NCBI GenBank assembly: GCA_020636255.1
Contig: JACJYE010000018.1
Location: 9,099 to 73,098 of the forward strand
Length of the DNA: 64,000 bases
Source of the DNA: Lewinellaceae bacterium
GTDB taxonomy: Bacteria; Bacteroidota; Bacteroidia; Chitinophagales; Saprospiraceae
Direction: 5' to 3'
In this document: positions 18,501 to 26,651 of the stretch, one piece after another
How positions within the stretch are numbered: the stretch's first letter is position 1
Layout of the letters: each line of letters begins with the position of its first letter
The notes under the pieces: model-generated
What the model was told of the DNA's origin: nothing
Databases searched by the model: none
The model's input: the letters and a program-made list of their open reading frames with translations, nothing else
Made by a program: the position numbers and the translations under genes

Positions 18501-19710
18501 GGACAAATTTGAAAAGATCCTTTTCAACCTGTTGTACAATGCCTTCAAATTCACGCCTGAAAAGGGAGAAGTGAGCGTGTTGGGCGCCCTGGCAGAGAAG
18601 GAGGGGCAACCGTTCCTGAGCCTTGAAATAAAAGATACCGGCATCGGGATCTCCTTTGATAAGCAGGACAAGGTCTTTGAACGTTTCTTCCAGAATGATA
18701 CCGGGGGCAACCTGGTCAGCCAGGGCAGTGGGATCGGCCTGTCGATAGCCAAGGAATTCGCTGAAATGCATGGCGGGAAAATATCACTCGCCAGCGAGCC
18801 CGGCAAAGGCAGTACTTTTAGCGTTCTGATCCCTGTTAAGGTGGCCGAAGGGAGAACCGATTCAGTAGCAGAGGCCGAAGAATCCCATGCTACAGATCTC
18901 ATCTCCATAACTACAGGCAGCTCGGACGTGCTCAAAAAACCACAGGTGCTCATCGTCGAGGACAATGAGGATTTCCGCTTTTACTTAAAGGAAAACCTGA
19001 AAAGCTATTATCACATCCTCGAAGCCGAAAACGGCGCACAAGGCTGGCGCCAGGCCCTCAAGCATATCCCCGACCTTATCGTAACGGATATCATGATGCC
19101 TTTACTGAATGGCATCGAGCTATGCAAAAAGGCCAAATCAGACAACCGGACGGCGCACATCCCGATCATTTTGCTGTCGGCGCGAAACGACGAAGAACAG
19201 GTACAAGAAGGCTTTGAGACCGGGGCGGACGACTACATTATCAAGCCTTTTAACTTTGAAATACTCCATGCCCGTATAAAAAACCTGATCGCTTCCCGCG
19301 CGGCCATTCGCCAGATCGTACAAAAAAGAGTGGAGGTCACCCCCGATGAAATGGATGTCCCCTCACCAGAACTTTTGCTGGTGCGCAGGGCAACGGAAAT
19401 GGTCGAAAACCATTTTGAGAACACCTCTTATTCCGTGCAGGACCTCAGCCGCGGCCTGGGCATGAGCAGGGTTGGCTTGTATAAAAGGTTAGTCGCCATT
19501 ACCGGAAAGACCCCGACCAAATTTATCCGGCTGATCCGCCTGAAAAAGGCAGCCCAGCTGCTGGAAAAAAGCAATATGACCGTTTCCGAAGTCGCCTATA
19601 CTGTAGGTTTTGGCAGCCCGAAACAATTTTCTAAATACTTTAAGCAGGAGTTCGACCTGCTGCCCTCTGTTTATGCAAATATCGTCAAACGGGAACAGAT
19701 ACAGGACTAA
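15556..19710 (+). CDS. Hybrid two-component system sensor/regulator (HTCS)
   Basis: A 1384-residue one-protein signalling chain. In order: signal peptide (1-26), two-component-regulator propeller repeats (about 30-720, with many WIGT/WVGT blades), a Y_Y_Y domain (about 740-805), a transmembrane helix (about 820-840), HisKA with H879 in SHEFRTP, HATPase with GIGLSIAKEF, a receiver with phospho-acceptor D1178 (TDIMMP), and a C-terminal AraC helix-turn-helix (about 1280-1380). HTCS proteins bind a breakdown product in the periplasm and activate the neighbouring SusCD operon. Its place next to GH74 makes it the likely activator of 3752-15440, sensing xyloglucan oligosaccharides. Confidence 0.96.
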   Translation: MGSFAQKYGVFYLLLALACSVSPLFSQTEQYRFSHLTIDEGLSNNQVNCIYKDRFGFMWFGTMSGLNRFDGYHFRVFRNDPRDTFSIGDNYVLNLFEDHQGRLWADTRSGLNVFDPRSEKFYRYPQQWLDSLGLSGEAITKAYQSPDGHFWYLTSKNGIYEHRPGEDRLAHYLYRPQQDGPISSKSISDVREGPSGNLWAIHNNGLLVKLNRETGKAVYRNEYLYKKFKGRYLAYTLSVDSDGDVWAFASNDALGGYMLDVSNNEMLYFSTQSEQYRLNSNVVSGVVQDKNGHLWITTDGGGINVFDKKARSIKVVEHEQEERPSLSQNSITAVYQDEAGTIWIGTYKKGINYYHEAINKIRLVKYKSASPALPNCDDVNCFAEDAKGNLWIGTNGCGLLYFDRANDRFTHYLNDPGKANSLSSNVIVSLCIDHEQMLWIGTYYGGLQRFDGTNFHYYKNDPGNAHSLSDNRVWAIHEDAGNGLWVGTLGGGLELLDRKSNSFVHHRLGELSGVNSDFIFSLSEDRSGNMWVGTSNGVDVRLHDANRVVHYEHVPHDLTSLSNNNVIVVFNDSRGLSWVGTREGLNVFDPKKQAFTSFRMEDGLPDNTIQGIVEAPDGTLWISTQKGVSKMAVRQKENGGGYYGEFTNFDMSDGLQGTAFNENAAFLTSRGELVFGGANGFNIFYPKDLTANTSAESVPVLTDLQVFNKSIRPGDKLNNRALLNNTISQAREITLKHHENIFSLEFSSLDYLPMKKNKFAIKLEGFHEDWMVLNNESRRANFTNLDPGVYYFKVKAMQNDGAWGKETPPLKITVLPPFWQTPLAFLVYILLVVGALYLARQYILERERMKHRIATEYLEAQRVHEMDLMKIKFFTNTSHEFRTPLSLIISPLEAILNKPREESEKKQLAIVHRNAKRLLTLVNQLLDFRKMEAGKFTYMPRYCDMAGVIREVSDSFSDLAEKKNIRYSTSLEFEQLLMFFDRDKFEKILFNLLYNAFKFTPEKGEVSVLGALAEKEGQPFLSLEIKDTGIGISFDKQDKVFERFFQNDTGGNLVSQGSGIGLSIAKEFAEMHGGKISLASEPGKGSTFSVLIPVKVAEGRTDSVAEAEESHATDLISITTGSSDVLKKPQVLIVEDNEDFRFYLKENLKSYYHILEAENGAQGWRQALKHIPDLIVTDIMMPLLNGIELCKKAKSDNRTAHIPIILLSARNDEEQVQEGFETGADDYIIKPFNFEILHARIKNLIASRAAIRQIVQKRVEVTPDEMDVPSPELLLVRRATEMVENHFENTSYSVQDLSRGLGMSRVGLYKRLVAITGKTPTKFIRLIRLKKAAQLLEKSNMTVSEVAYTVGFGSPKQFSKYFKQEFDLLPSVYANIVKREQIQD

Positions 19711-19717
19711 GAGCTTG

Positions 19718-21739
19718 TTACTCCGCCCGCACGAACTTCAACACCACCGGCGCCTGCCCTTGCTCTATCACCTCCATAAAATACAATCCTGACGATAACT
19801 GGCTAACATCCCACGCCAGCTGAAGCTCGCCGGAGGGCCACTCGCGGGCGCCCAACAACTGGCCGAACTGATTGCGCAACCGTACCCACACCTCCGGGCT
19901 CCTGCTCGGAGAAGGCGCTTCTACTCCGGCCGAAAAGCCGGAGGAACGGGTAAGCGTTAGCACGCCACGCGCCGGGTTCGGAAATAAGCTAATGTTCCGC
20001 TCCACGGCAGCCGGAGTATCTTCTTCGCCGGGCAGCTGTACGAGTGGCAGGTTGCCTCCACTTATGCTCACATTGCTGAACAGAGCAGTGGCCGGCGTTC
20101 CACTTATATTGGTAAAATCGCCAAGGCCCACTTCCAGGCAGCTCCCCATTGGAACCATCTGAGCCGTTACAATCGAGAAATTCGCACCGTCGAAGGAATA
20201 GTAGCCAATGAACCAGTTGCCCTGCCGTCTCAGCCTCAGCCAGTACGGCGCCGGTTTACTGAAGAAGTTGATCGATTTATTCGCACCGGCCACCGAACGG
20301 GATTCCCAACGCACCAGGTTACTCAGGTTGGAATACATGCCCACCATCCGGCTGCCCGGGGACATATCTTCCCGGGCCACGAGCCCTGCATATCCCGTAG
20401 GGGTAACACTCTGTACGCGTACCGTTAACATAAAATCGCCGCACAACTCCTGGCCGATGAACCCCAGGTTGTCGGCGCTCAGGGAATTGTTATTGGAATT
20501 TGCCTGTATCGAGAAAGCAGGCGGCGACTGGGATGGGTCATACTGGTAGGTATTACCCGTTCCACCGCTGCCGATACCTTCACCGCCCCAGGGCGCGGGC
20601 AGGGTACCGGGTGAAGGAGTATCGCATTGAACGGTGACAATAGTGGTACAGGAACTGGAGTTGCCACTGGCATCCGTGGCCGTAAGCACTACCGGCACGG
20701 CGCCGGCGCCGGAAACGGCAGACCCGGCAGCAGGAGCCTGGGTAACAGTTTGTAAGCTGCAGTTATCACTGGCCGTTGCCAATAGAACGAGGTTGGGAAG
20801 AGGGCCCGTGCAGGTGGTATCCAATGATAGCGTCGGCCCTCCCGGGCATAAAATATCCGGGGCCTCATTATCATTTGCACAAGGCGACATTCCCGAAGAA
20901 ACGTCTTTGTACCGGACGTTGGCCACCAGCAGGCCGCCATTGTCCGTGGTACAGACGGCGATCGGCTCTTTGGATTGGCTGTTCAGGAATTGGAAGGTAT
21001 AGGTGGTGTCCACACCCAGATCCAATCCCAGATACTGAATCGCTATATCCGTAACATCCAGCCACCCCAGAGGTTGTATTTTCGCATCGAGCCTTTTTTC
21101 GAGGTACTCCGTGCTTTTTTGGCGCAGGACGTCAAAGGTGCCGCCGGGAATGGCCAGGGTGCCCCAGGCATCGACTGCATCAAGCCGGCTAATGGAAACC
21201 CTGATCCGCATTGAGTCGGCGTTAATGGGCAGCAGCCCCACGCCTGGCAGGAGGGCCGGCAAAAAAGGCACCAGGAACCCCGAGCTGGTTAGGTTGCCGT
21301 CAAAGAAATTGACGGGGGCCCGGCTTTGCACGATCGGCGGATTAAAATGGGCAACCAGATCGATACCCAGCAGGAGCGGGTCAGGGCCCGAAAGGCCCAA
21401 CAGGGATACCTGGCTGCCGGATACGTTGGCGTACACATCCACATTTCCAGCGGGCGTTTGGTACAACAGATTAGCCGACGGGAAAGCCCCGTAGTCGGGG
21501 CCGTTCTGAGGGAGCTGGAATATTTGTTGCCAGGTAGCAGAAGCCTGCAGGTTGCTGAAATCCCATTGCTGGCTCGAGAAGTCAGGCGCCGTCATGACTA
21601 TTCCCTGAGGCTGGTTATCTATTACAAAAAAAAGGGTGTCTCCAACCACCGGAAACACAGCATTGGTGATCGTGACCTGGGCCGTCAACGGCGCCAAAAA
21701 CCCCATGCAGAGCATACACAAAAGTCCGATGTTTTTCAT
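19718..21739 (-). CDS. Secreted HYR-domain protein with type IX secretion signal
   Basis: A 673-residue protein of unknown function. The signal peptide ends near LTAQ. The first 270 residues contain no domain I recognise. Residues about 290-370 form a HYR-like module (DNEAPDILCPGG to TDASGNSSSCTTIV). Residues about 380-560 look like a concanavalin-type sandwich of the DUF1349 kind (FIGQELCGDFMLTVRVQS, GYAGLVAREDM). The C-terminus (about 590-673) is a type A type IX sorting domain with SLFPNPARGVLTL and LSSGLYFMEV, so it should reach the cell surface or medium. It converges on the HTCS gene with 7 bases between the two stops. Confidence 0.8.
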   Translation of the reverse strand: MKNIGLLCMLCMGFLAPLTAQVTITNAVFPVVGDTLFFVIDNQPQGIVMTAPDFSSQQWDFSNLQASATWQQIFQLPQNGPDYGAFPSANLLYQTPAGNVDVYANVSGSQVSLLGLSGPDPLLLGIDLVAHFNPPIVQSRAPVNFFDGNLTSSGFLVPFLPALLPGVGLLPINADSMRIRVSISRLDAVDAWGTLAIPGGTFDVLRQKSTEYLEKRLDAKIQPLGWLDVTDIAIQYLGLDLGVDTTYTFQFLNSQSKEPIAVCTTDNGGLLVANVRYKDVSSGMSPCANDNEAPDILCPGGPTLSLDTTCTGPLPNLVLLATASDNCSLQTVTQAPAAGSAVSGAGAVPVVLTATDASGNSSSCTTIVTVQCDTPSPGTLPAPWGGEGIGSGGTGNTYQYDPSQSPPAFSIQANSNNNSLSADNLGFIGQELCGDFMLTVRVQSVTPTGYAGLVAREDMSPGSRMVGMYSNLSNLVRWESRSVAGANKSINFFSKPAPYWLRLRRQGNWFIGYYSFDGANFSIVTAQMVPMGSCLEVGLGDFTNISGTPATALFSNVSISGGNLPLVQLPGEEDTPAAVERNISLFPNPARGVLTLTRSSGFSAGVEAPSPSRSPEVWVRLRNQFGQLLGAREWPSGELQLAWDVSQLSSGLYFMEVIEQGQAPVVLKFVRAE

Positions 21740-22141
21740 AATCTGTTCTGAGTTTTAAGAAACGATACATGAAGCACTCCCAGATGTCGGGGCCAAAAGC
21801 CGAAAACAAGGGGGAGATAGATTTTCCAAACTTTTTGAAGCAAAGGATTAGGGGGCAGGCCTGCCGCCCTGTTACTGAGGAGTCTTCCTGTAATGGCCGT
21901 AGCAAGTTAGGCCATATTTTTCAAAAAGCAAATATCCTTTTCTGCTTTCTACAGCTCAGGGGTTGGCGCTGCCGTAACACGATAGTTGGTATCGCATTGC
22001 CCTTCGTGGGCCCAATGCAAAAATTGTCCTAACATTTGAAAATTTTGTGCTAAGGGTTAAACGCGTACTGCCCCTATTTTTATGCCAGGCAAATGGCCGC
22101 TGAAAAGGGAATGAGTAGATACTATTCCAAAATCAGGGCCA
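21740..22141. other. 402-base gene-free stretch
   Basis: This lies between divergent genes at 21739 and 22142, so it must hold both promoters. I see no full promoter match. A near match (TAACATTTG, one base too long) occurs around 22030. No repeat or coding frame stands out. Confidence 0.4.
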
Positions 22142-22948
22142 ATGTTAGCAAGAAAGTTCATTCGTAACGCAAAAAACCAACCAGTGAAAACGATCGTAAA
22201 GCTTATTCACCGGCATAGGCTCAGCCCTATCCAGATGGAACAGATGTGGAGCATCTACAAGGAGTATTACAACTGTTCCAAAGTATCATTTATGGAGCGC
22301 ATAACGCTCAACAACCTGTATGCGCTTTATGTCAAAGACGGCCTCATCCGCGGTTTCACGGGGCTTCGCATCAACCACATTGAAGTAGAAGGCAAAAAGA
22401 AGTTCCTGATCTATTTTGGCCAAACGATAGTCCCCTGGGGCTTAAAAGGCAGGGAGCTATTCCCGAAAACCACTGCCAAATTGTTGTTGAAATACTGGAA
22501 GGAGGCTCTTTTTACAGAAACCTGGGCCTGGTATGACGCTCTCACTTTCAAAGCCTATATGATACCTGCCAAGACGGTTCCTTCCTTTTACCCTAACTGT
22601 AGAACAGCCACCCCGCCGCTCGTCAAAAAACTGATGGATCATATCGGGAAGCATTATTACGGCGAAAATTACTGCGAACGAACCGGCACCATCAGCAAAC
22701 CCATGCCGTTTGTAAAAACCACGTATCGAAAGATCGGCGATGAGCTCCTGATAAATAAAGATGTAGCTTTTTTTGCGGCCAGCAACCCCCGCTACGAAGA
22801 AGGGCACGGGCTGCTGACCTGCGTGCCCTTGCATATAAAAAATTTAATCGTCATCATAAGGCCTTTCTGGAAAAAAGGCCTAGCCGGGAGGAAAGCAAGC
22901 ACGATGCGCCAATCTCTTACCCTTCAAGCAGCGAGCAGATGCAAATAA
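22142..22948 (+). CDS. Uncharacterised protein, possibly GNAT-like, first gene of a three-gene operon
   Basis: 268 residues, basic, no signal peptide or membrane segment. The opening (LSPIQMEQMWSIYKEYYNC, then LYALYVKDGLIRGFTGLRI) resembles the first half of a GNAT acetyltransferase fold, but I cannot place an acetyl-CoA-binding R/Q-x-x-G-x-G/A loop, so this is weak. The middle is rich in Tyr and Trp (TETWAWYDALTFKAYMIPAKTVPSFYPNC). Its stop lies 10 bases inside the next gene, which suggests translational coupling with the enolase-superfamily enzyme. No function is assigned. Confidence 0.75.
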   Translation: MLARKFIRNAKNQPVKTIVKLIHRHRLSPIQMEQMWSIYKEYYNCSKVSFMERITLNNLYALYVKDGLIRGFTGLRINHIEVEGKKKFLIYFGQTIVPWGLKGRELFPKTTAKLLLKYWKEALFTETWAWYDALTFKAYMIPAKTVPSFYPNCRTATPPLVKKLMDHIGKHYYGENYCERTGTISKPMPFVKTTYRKIGDELLINKDVAFFAASNPRYEEGHGLLTCVPLHIKNLIVIIRPFWKKGLAGRKASTMRQSLTLQAASRCK

Positions 22949-24138
22949 AAGAAATCATCAGCTGGCATATCCGCATCCCGCTGAGGGCCGAATTTGTGCA
23001 GTCAGGCAACTCGGCCACCCATTCCGATTCCGTCATCGTTGCGATAATACTGGCCGACGGCACTACGGGCTACGGCGAATGTTGCCCGAGGGCTTACGTT
23101 ACCGGGGAGGATGCTTCCACCGTTCTGGCCGGCCTGGCCAAAGCGCGCAAACTATTAGCGCATACTCCTTTGCATTCGATCGAAACGATACGGGAGTTTG
23201 TTGAAGAAAGGCTGTCCGGCCACCTGGGGTTGGCGGCCACCTGTGCTATAGAATCCGCTTTGCTCGACGCTTTCAGCAAGTATGCCCAGGCTCCCATCAC
23301 GCAGCTGCTGGCATTTGACTGGCCGGAGCGCATAAGGTATAGTGGGGTCGCCCCGATGCGCCCGTTGCATAAAATGGGGCCCTTCCTCGAACAGCTGCGG
23401 CAGTTCGATTTCAAGGAAATAAAGCTGAAGATCGGAAACTGCCTGGCTGATAACCTGGCAACCATCAAGCTCGTCAAGCAGTATTTTGGTGATCATATCC
23501 GTCTGCGGGTGGATGCCAATTGCGCCTGGGGACTCAGGGATGCAGTGGAGCAAATGCCAGCGCTCATCGAAGCCGGGGCCACGGTATTCGAGCAGGCCTT
23601 TCCGCCGGAAAAAGAGGAAGAACTGGCCCGGGCCACCGCGCTTTGGGGCCATGAGGCAGAACTGATGGTTGACGAATCTGTCACCACTTTCCAAAGTGCG
23701 GAAAGGCTCATCAGGCTCGGGATCGGCAACCGTTTTAATCTTAAGATCTCAAAACACGGAGGTTTATTCAACGCCCTGAAGATCGCCCATCTGGCCAATC
23801 GCAACGGCATCGCGTTCCAGCTTGGAGCGCATTATGGCGAAACGAGCATGCTGACGGCTTGCGGCATCATCTTCTATGCCCTCAGCGGCCAGCCAGTGGC
23901 AATGGAAGGTGCATTCGGCGCCCATCTGCTCGCCTCCGATGTCTGCAAAAACACCTTACAATTTGGCAAAAATGCCTGCATCGACGCCCCGGCGGAAAAA
24001 ATGTCGCCGCTTGGAATGGGATATGAGGTGGCGCCGGAACTGCTGGCCCAGTATAGCCCAACCCCATACCGTGTGTATAATACATTGGCCAACAACAAAC
24101 TAACTCCATTAAAACAAAACAAAAATGAGAACCTTTGA
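22939..24138 (+). CDS. Enolase-superfamily enzyme (muconate cycloisomerase / epimerase type)
   Basis: 399 residues with the complete catalytic set of the muconate-lactonizing-enzyme branch: K162 and K164 (KxK), metal ligands D192 (VDAN), E218 (FEQ) and D245 (VDES), and K269 (KIS). Such enzymes remove a proton alpha to a carboxylate; subfamilies perform cycloisomerisation, o-succinylbenzoate synthesis or dipeptide epimerisation. I do not see the C-terminal DxD specificity motif of Ala-Glu epimerases, so the substrate is open. It overlaps the upstream gene by 10 bases and the desaturase by 14 bases. There is no menaquinone gene nearby, which argues against MenC. Confidence 0.88.
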   Translation: MQIKEIISWHIRIPLRAEFVQSGNSATHSDSVIVAIILADGTTGYGECCPRAYVTGEDASTVLAGLAKARKLLAHTPLHSIETIREFVEERLSGHLGLAATCAIESALLDAFSKYAQAPITQLLAFDWPERIRYSGVAPMRPLHKMGPFLEQLRQFDFKEIKLKIGNCLADNLATIKLVKQYFGDHIRLRVDANCAWGLRDAVEQMPALIEAGATVFEQAFPPEKEEELARATALWGHEAELMVDESVTTFQSAERLIRLGIGNRFNLKISKHGGLFNALKIAHLANRNGIAFQLGAHYGETSMLTACGIIFYALSGQPVAMEGAFGAHLLASDVCKNTLQFGKNACIDAPAEKMSPLGMGYEVAPELLAQYSPTPYRVYNTLANNKLTPLKQNKNENL

Positions 24139-25075
24139 TGCCCGCGAACTAGGCTTCCGCCCAGACCCTTCCAGCCTGAAACCCTTATTCAAGATCAGGC
24201 CCTGGCGCCATGCGGCCTCCATGTTCCTCGACTGGCTGGCCATTGCCGCTGCTATCTTTATCTGCCTGCAATACCCTTCTCCATGGCTGTACTTTCTGAC
24301 GGTGGTGGCCATAGGGGCAAGGATGCACGCGCTGGCCATCCTGATGCACGACGCGACGCATTACCGCTTTTTGAAGAACAGAAAGTGGAACGACCTCCTC
24401 TCCAACCTCTTCATCATGTATCCCATTTTTTCTTCCATTGAAAAATACAGGAAAAACCACCTGGCCCATCACCAGAACCTGAACACGGAGGACGACCCCG
24501 ACTGGGTGGCAAAACTCGGCAAAAGGGCTTTTACTTTCCCGAAATCAAAGCGGGAGTTCTTCCTCACGCTTTTCTCTTATATCATTCTTTACCAGGGGAT
24601 CATGGATGCGTTATGGTTTCTGAAAAGGTTCGGCGGCGAGGCCGAAAAGGGTTCGTCAAAACCCGAAGCCCCCTTTGTCAAAATTGCATTTTACCTCGCC
24701 CTGTTCGGCGGCATAACCTGGCTGGGCATCTGGCAATATTACCTGTTGTTCTGGATCGTGCCTTACCTCTCTACTTTCTTCATGTTCCAATACATCCGCA
24801 GTGTGGCAGAACACTTCGGAGGGCTGTCCTACGATTCCCTCCTCACTTCCACCCGAACGGTGAAACCCATGCTCATCGAACGGTTTTTTATCTCTCCGCA
24901 CCATGTGGGTTATCATTTGGAGCACCACCTTTATCCCGGTGTCCCTTTTTATAACCTGCCCAAACTACATGCGCTACTGCGCCAACACGAAGGGTTTGTA
25001 GAAAAAGCGCACCTGACGAAAGGTTATGCGGCGGGGCTGTTGCAGGAGCTGAGTGGTGAACATACCCATCCATAA
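24125..25075 (+). CDS. Membrane fatty acid desaturase / hydroxylase family protein
   Basis: 316 residues with the three histidine boxes of the membrane di-iron desaturase superfamily: HDATH (H75, H79), HLAHH (H112, H115, H116) and HLEHH (H264, H267, H268). Hydrophobic segments lie near 33-65, 145-165, 185-225. These enzymes insert a double bond or hydroxyl into acyl chains or terpenoids using O2. It overlaps the enolase-superfamily gene by 14 bases, so the two enzymes probably act in one pathway; that pairing is not one I can match to a known route. The ATG at 24125 is the only reasonable start. Confidence 0.9.
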   Translation: MRTFDARELGFRPDPSSLKPLFKIRPWRHAASMFLDWLAIAAAIFICLQYPSPWLYFLTVVAIGARMHALAILMHDATHYRFLKNRKWNDLLSNLFIMYPIFSSIEKYRKNHLAHHQNLNTEDDPDWVAKLGKRAFTFPKSKREFFLTLFSYIILYQGIMDALWFLKRFGGEAEKGSSKPEAPFVKIAFYLALFGGITWLGIWQYYLLFWIVPYLSTFFMFQYIRSVAEHFGGLSYDSLLTSTRTVKPMLIERFFISPHHVGYHLEHHLYPGVPFYNLPKLHALLRQHEGFVEKAHLTKGYAAGLLQELSGEHTHP

Positions 25076-25232
25076 GAACCGGCGCCCCGGGGCGGCCTGC
25101 ATCTCACCGGGAACGATCACTCGCACCCACAGGCCAGGTTGTCCCCGTAGGGCTGGTATCTAATCCCGGTAAACGATGTATTGCCTTGGAGAAAGCGGCA
25201 GATGTTTCGGCGTTGAAGCTCTCAGCCAACGC

Positions 25233-25694
25233 CTAATTGTTGTCGTTGTCCTCCTGCGTTTCTGACATCTGCCTGATCAGCGTACCGGCAGAGCTAAATA
25301 AGGCTTCAATCGTCGCCCCCCCCTTTTCCAGTCCCACTTCATAGCCCATCGCCAGGCCAGGGGTTTCCACCATGGCGGCCTCTTCTATTTTATAACCTGT
25401 GAACTGAGCGGTAACAGCGCGTTGTACAGCTGCCGGCAGGCCGGCAACCTGTATCTCCGTTTCGGTCTCTATCCAGATGCCATCTCTGGAAAAAACGGCA
25501 GACCTCTCCGTACCAGCCATCTTGAATTCAGCTTCCCATTCGCCTTTGTGCGCTTCATCCCACTTTACCTTCTGAACGTTGGGGAACTTGGCCCTAAATG
25601 CGCTCCAGACAGCGGCAGGCGCTGACTGCTTCTGAGCATATAAAGTGGAAAAGGAGCCGAAAGTAAAGATAGCGGCAAGCATCAGGTATTTCAT
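25233..25694 (-). CDS. PepSY-like periplasmic protein, paralogue 1
   Basis: 153 residues. The signal peptide MKYLMLAAIFTFGSFSTLYA precedes a PepSY-like (beta-lactamase-inhibitor-like) repeat: AFRAKFPNVQKVKWDE, then LPAAVQRAVTAQF, and an acidic Asn/Asp tail. The ATG at 25694 is chosen because it begins the signal peptide; a longer frame from 25859 adds an implausible basic leader. It is a close paralogue of 26108-26572, with near-identical blocks such as GEWEAEFKM and EEAAMVETPG. These proteins are often found beside two-component systems, as here, but their ligand is unknown. Confidence 0.85.
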   Translation of the reverse strand: MKYLMLAAIFTFGSFSTLYAQKQSAPAAVWSAFRAKFPNVQKVKWDEAHKGEWEAEFKMAGTERSAVFSRDGIWIETETEIQVAGLPAAVQRAVTAQFTGYKIEEAAMVETPGLAMGYEVGLEKGGATIEALFSSAGTLIRQMSETQEDNDNN

Positions 25695-26107
25695 TATTCT
25701 CGGTTTTTGTGATTGATCGCAACCACTTAGTGCAAGTCCGGTGCGCTCCCTGGGTTGTCGAAAATGCTGTGCCGGGAGGCCTTCTGGATATAAGTAATAT
25801 TTCGGTGGCCAGGCTTGTCCTCCACCCCTTTCAGGGGCTTCCGGCCTTCGCCTGATCACCGAAACCGGCGACTCATTTTCTGAGCATTACTTACAAAATA
25901 TAAATATATATGTTTTTTACTAAGGAAAAAACAAGGCAGGAAGATTCTGGTATGAAACCGAGCAGGAGGTTAGTTCTGTATCATGAGCCATGCGGATCAG
26001 GGGTTAAATGCCCGGATAACGGCCCGGCGGGCCTTAAGCGCTTTTTAGCTTTGCTTTCTTACAACATTTTGGCCCTCCGGGCCTATCCAGGATTTCTTAG
26101 CCAACGC
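25695..26107. other. 413-base gene-free stretch between the PepSY-like paralogues
   Basis: It holds the upstream region of paralogue 1, an AT-rich block near 25890-25920, and two GC-rich inverted words (GGCCCGGCGGGCC and CCCTCCGGG) around 26020-26085 that could form a terminator for paralogue 2. No coding frame is convincing. Confidence 0.4.
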
Positions 26108-26572
26108 CTAATCGTTGTCGTCGTCCTCCTCCGTTTCTGACATCTGTCTGATCAGCGTTCCGTCAGCACTAAACAGCGCTTCGATCGTCGCCTCCCCTTC
26201 TTTTTCCAGTTCCACTTCGTAGGCCATTGCCTGGCCAGGGGTTTCCACCATGGCGGCTTCTTCAATTTCATAGTCTGAGAACTGAGCGGAAACGGCGCTC
26301 TGCACAGCTTCCGGCAGATCAGCGGCTTTGATCTCCGTCTCCGTTTCTACCCAGGCGCCGTCGTTGTCGAATACGGCGGACAACTCCTTGCCGCCCATTT
26401 TGAATTCGGCTTCCCATTCGCCTTCGTGCTCTTCTTCCCACTTTGCTTTCTGAACGCTGGGGAATTTGGCTTTGAATGCGCTTTGTACGGCGGCAGGCGC
26501 TACCTGCTTCTGGGCACATGAAGTGGAGAAGAACCCAAAAGTGAATAGCATGGCGATCATCAAGTATTTCAT
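26108..26572 (-). CDS. PepSY-like periplasmic protein, paralogue 2
   Basis: 154 residues, with a signal peptide starting MKYLMIAMLFTFGFFSTS, and the same two-part PepSY-like fold as the gene at 25233: AFKAKFPSVQKAKWEE and LPEAVQSAVSAQFSDY. It ends in an acidic tail (ETEEDDDND). A Cys at the cleavage region (STSCAQ) raises the possibility of a lipoprotein, which paralogue 1 lacks. The ATG at 26572 begins the signal peptide. It lies 79 bases downstream of the response regulator-kinase fusion on the same strand, so it is a candidate target or partner of that system. Confidence 0.85.
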   Translation of the reverse strand: MKYLMIAMLFTFGFFSTSCAQKQVAPAAVQSAFKAKFPSVQKAKWEEEHEGEWEAEFKMGGKELSAVFDNDGAWVETETEIKAADLPEAVQSAVSAQFSDYEIEEAAMVETPGQAMAYEVELEKEGEATIEALFSADGTLIRQMSETEEDDDND

Positions 26573-26651
26573 GTTTTTAGATTTTTGAATGATAAATATG
26601 CTTTGACAAGACAAAGATGAGGGGGGATTCTGTAATGAATTTGGAAAAGGA

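Noticed and set aside
25155..25178. Short words GGTATCTAATCC and GTAAACGATG that resemble 16S rRNA
   Set aside because: They are in opposite orientations relative to 16S, and the surrounding sequence does not match. There is no extended rRNA similarity.
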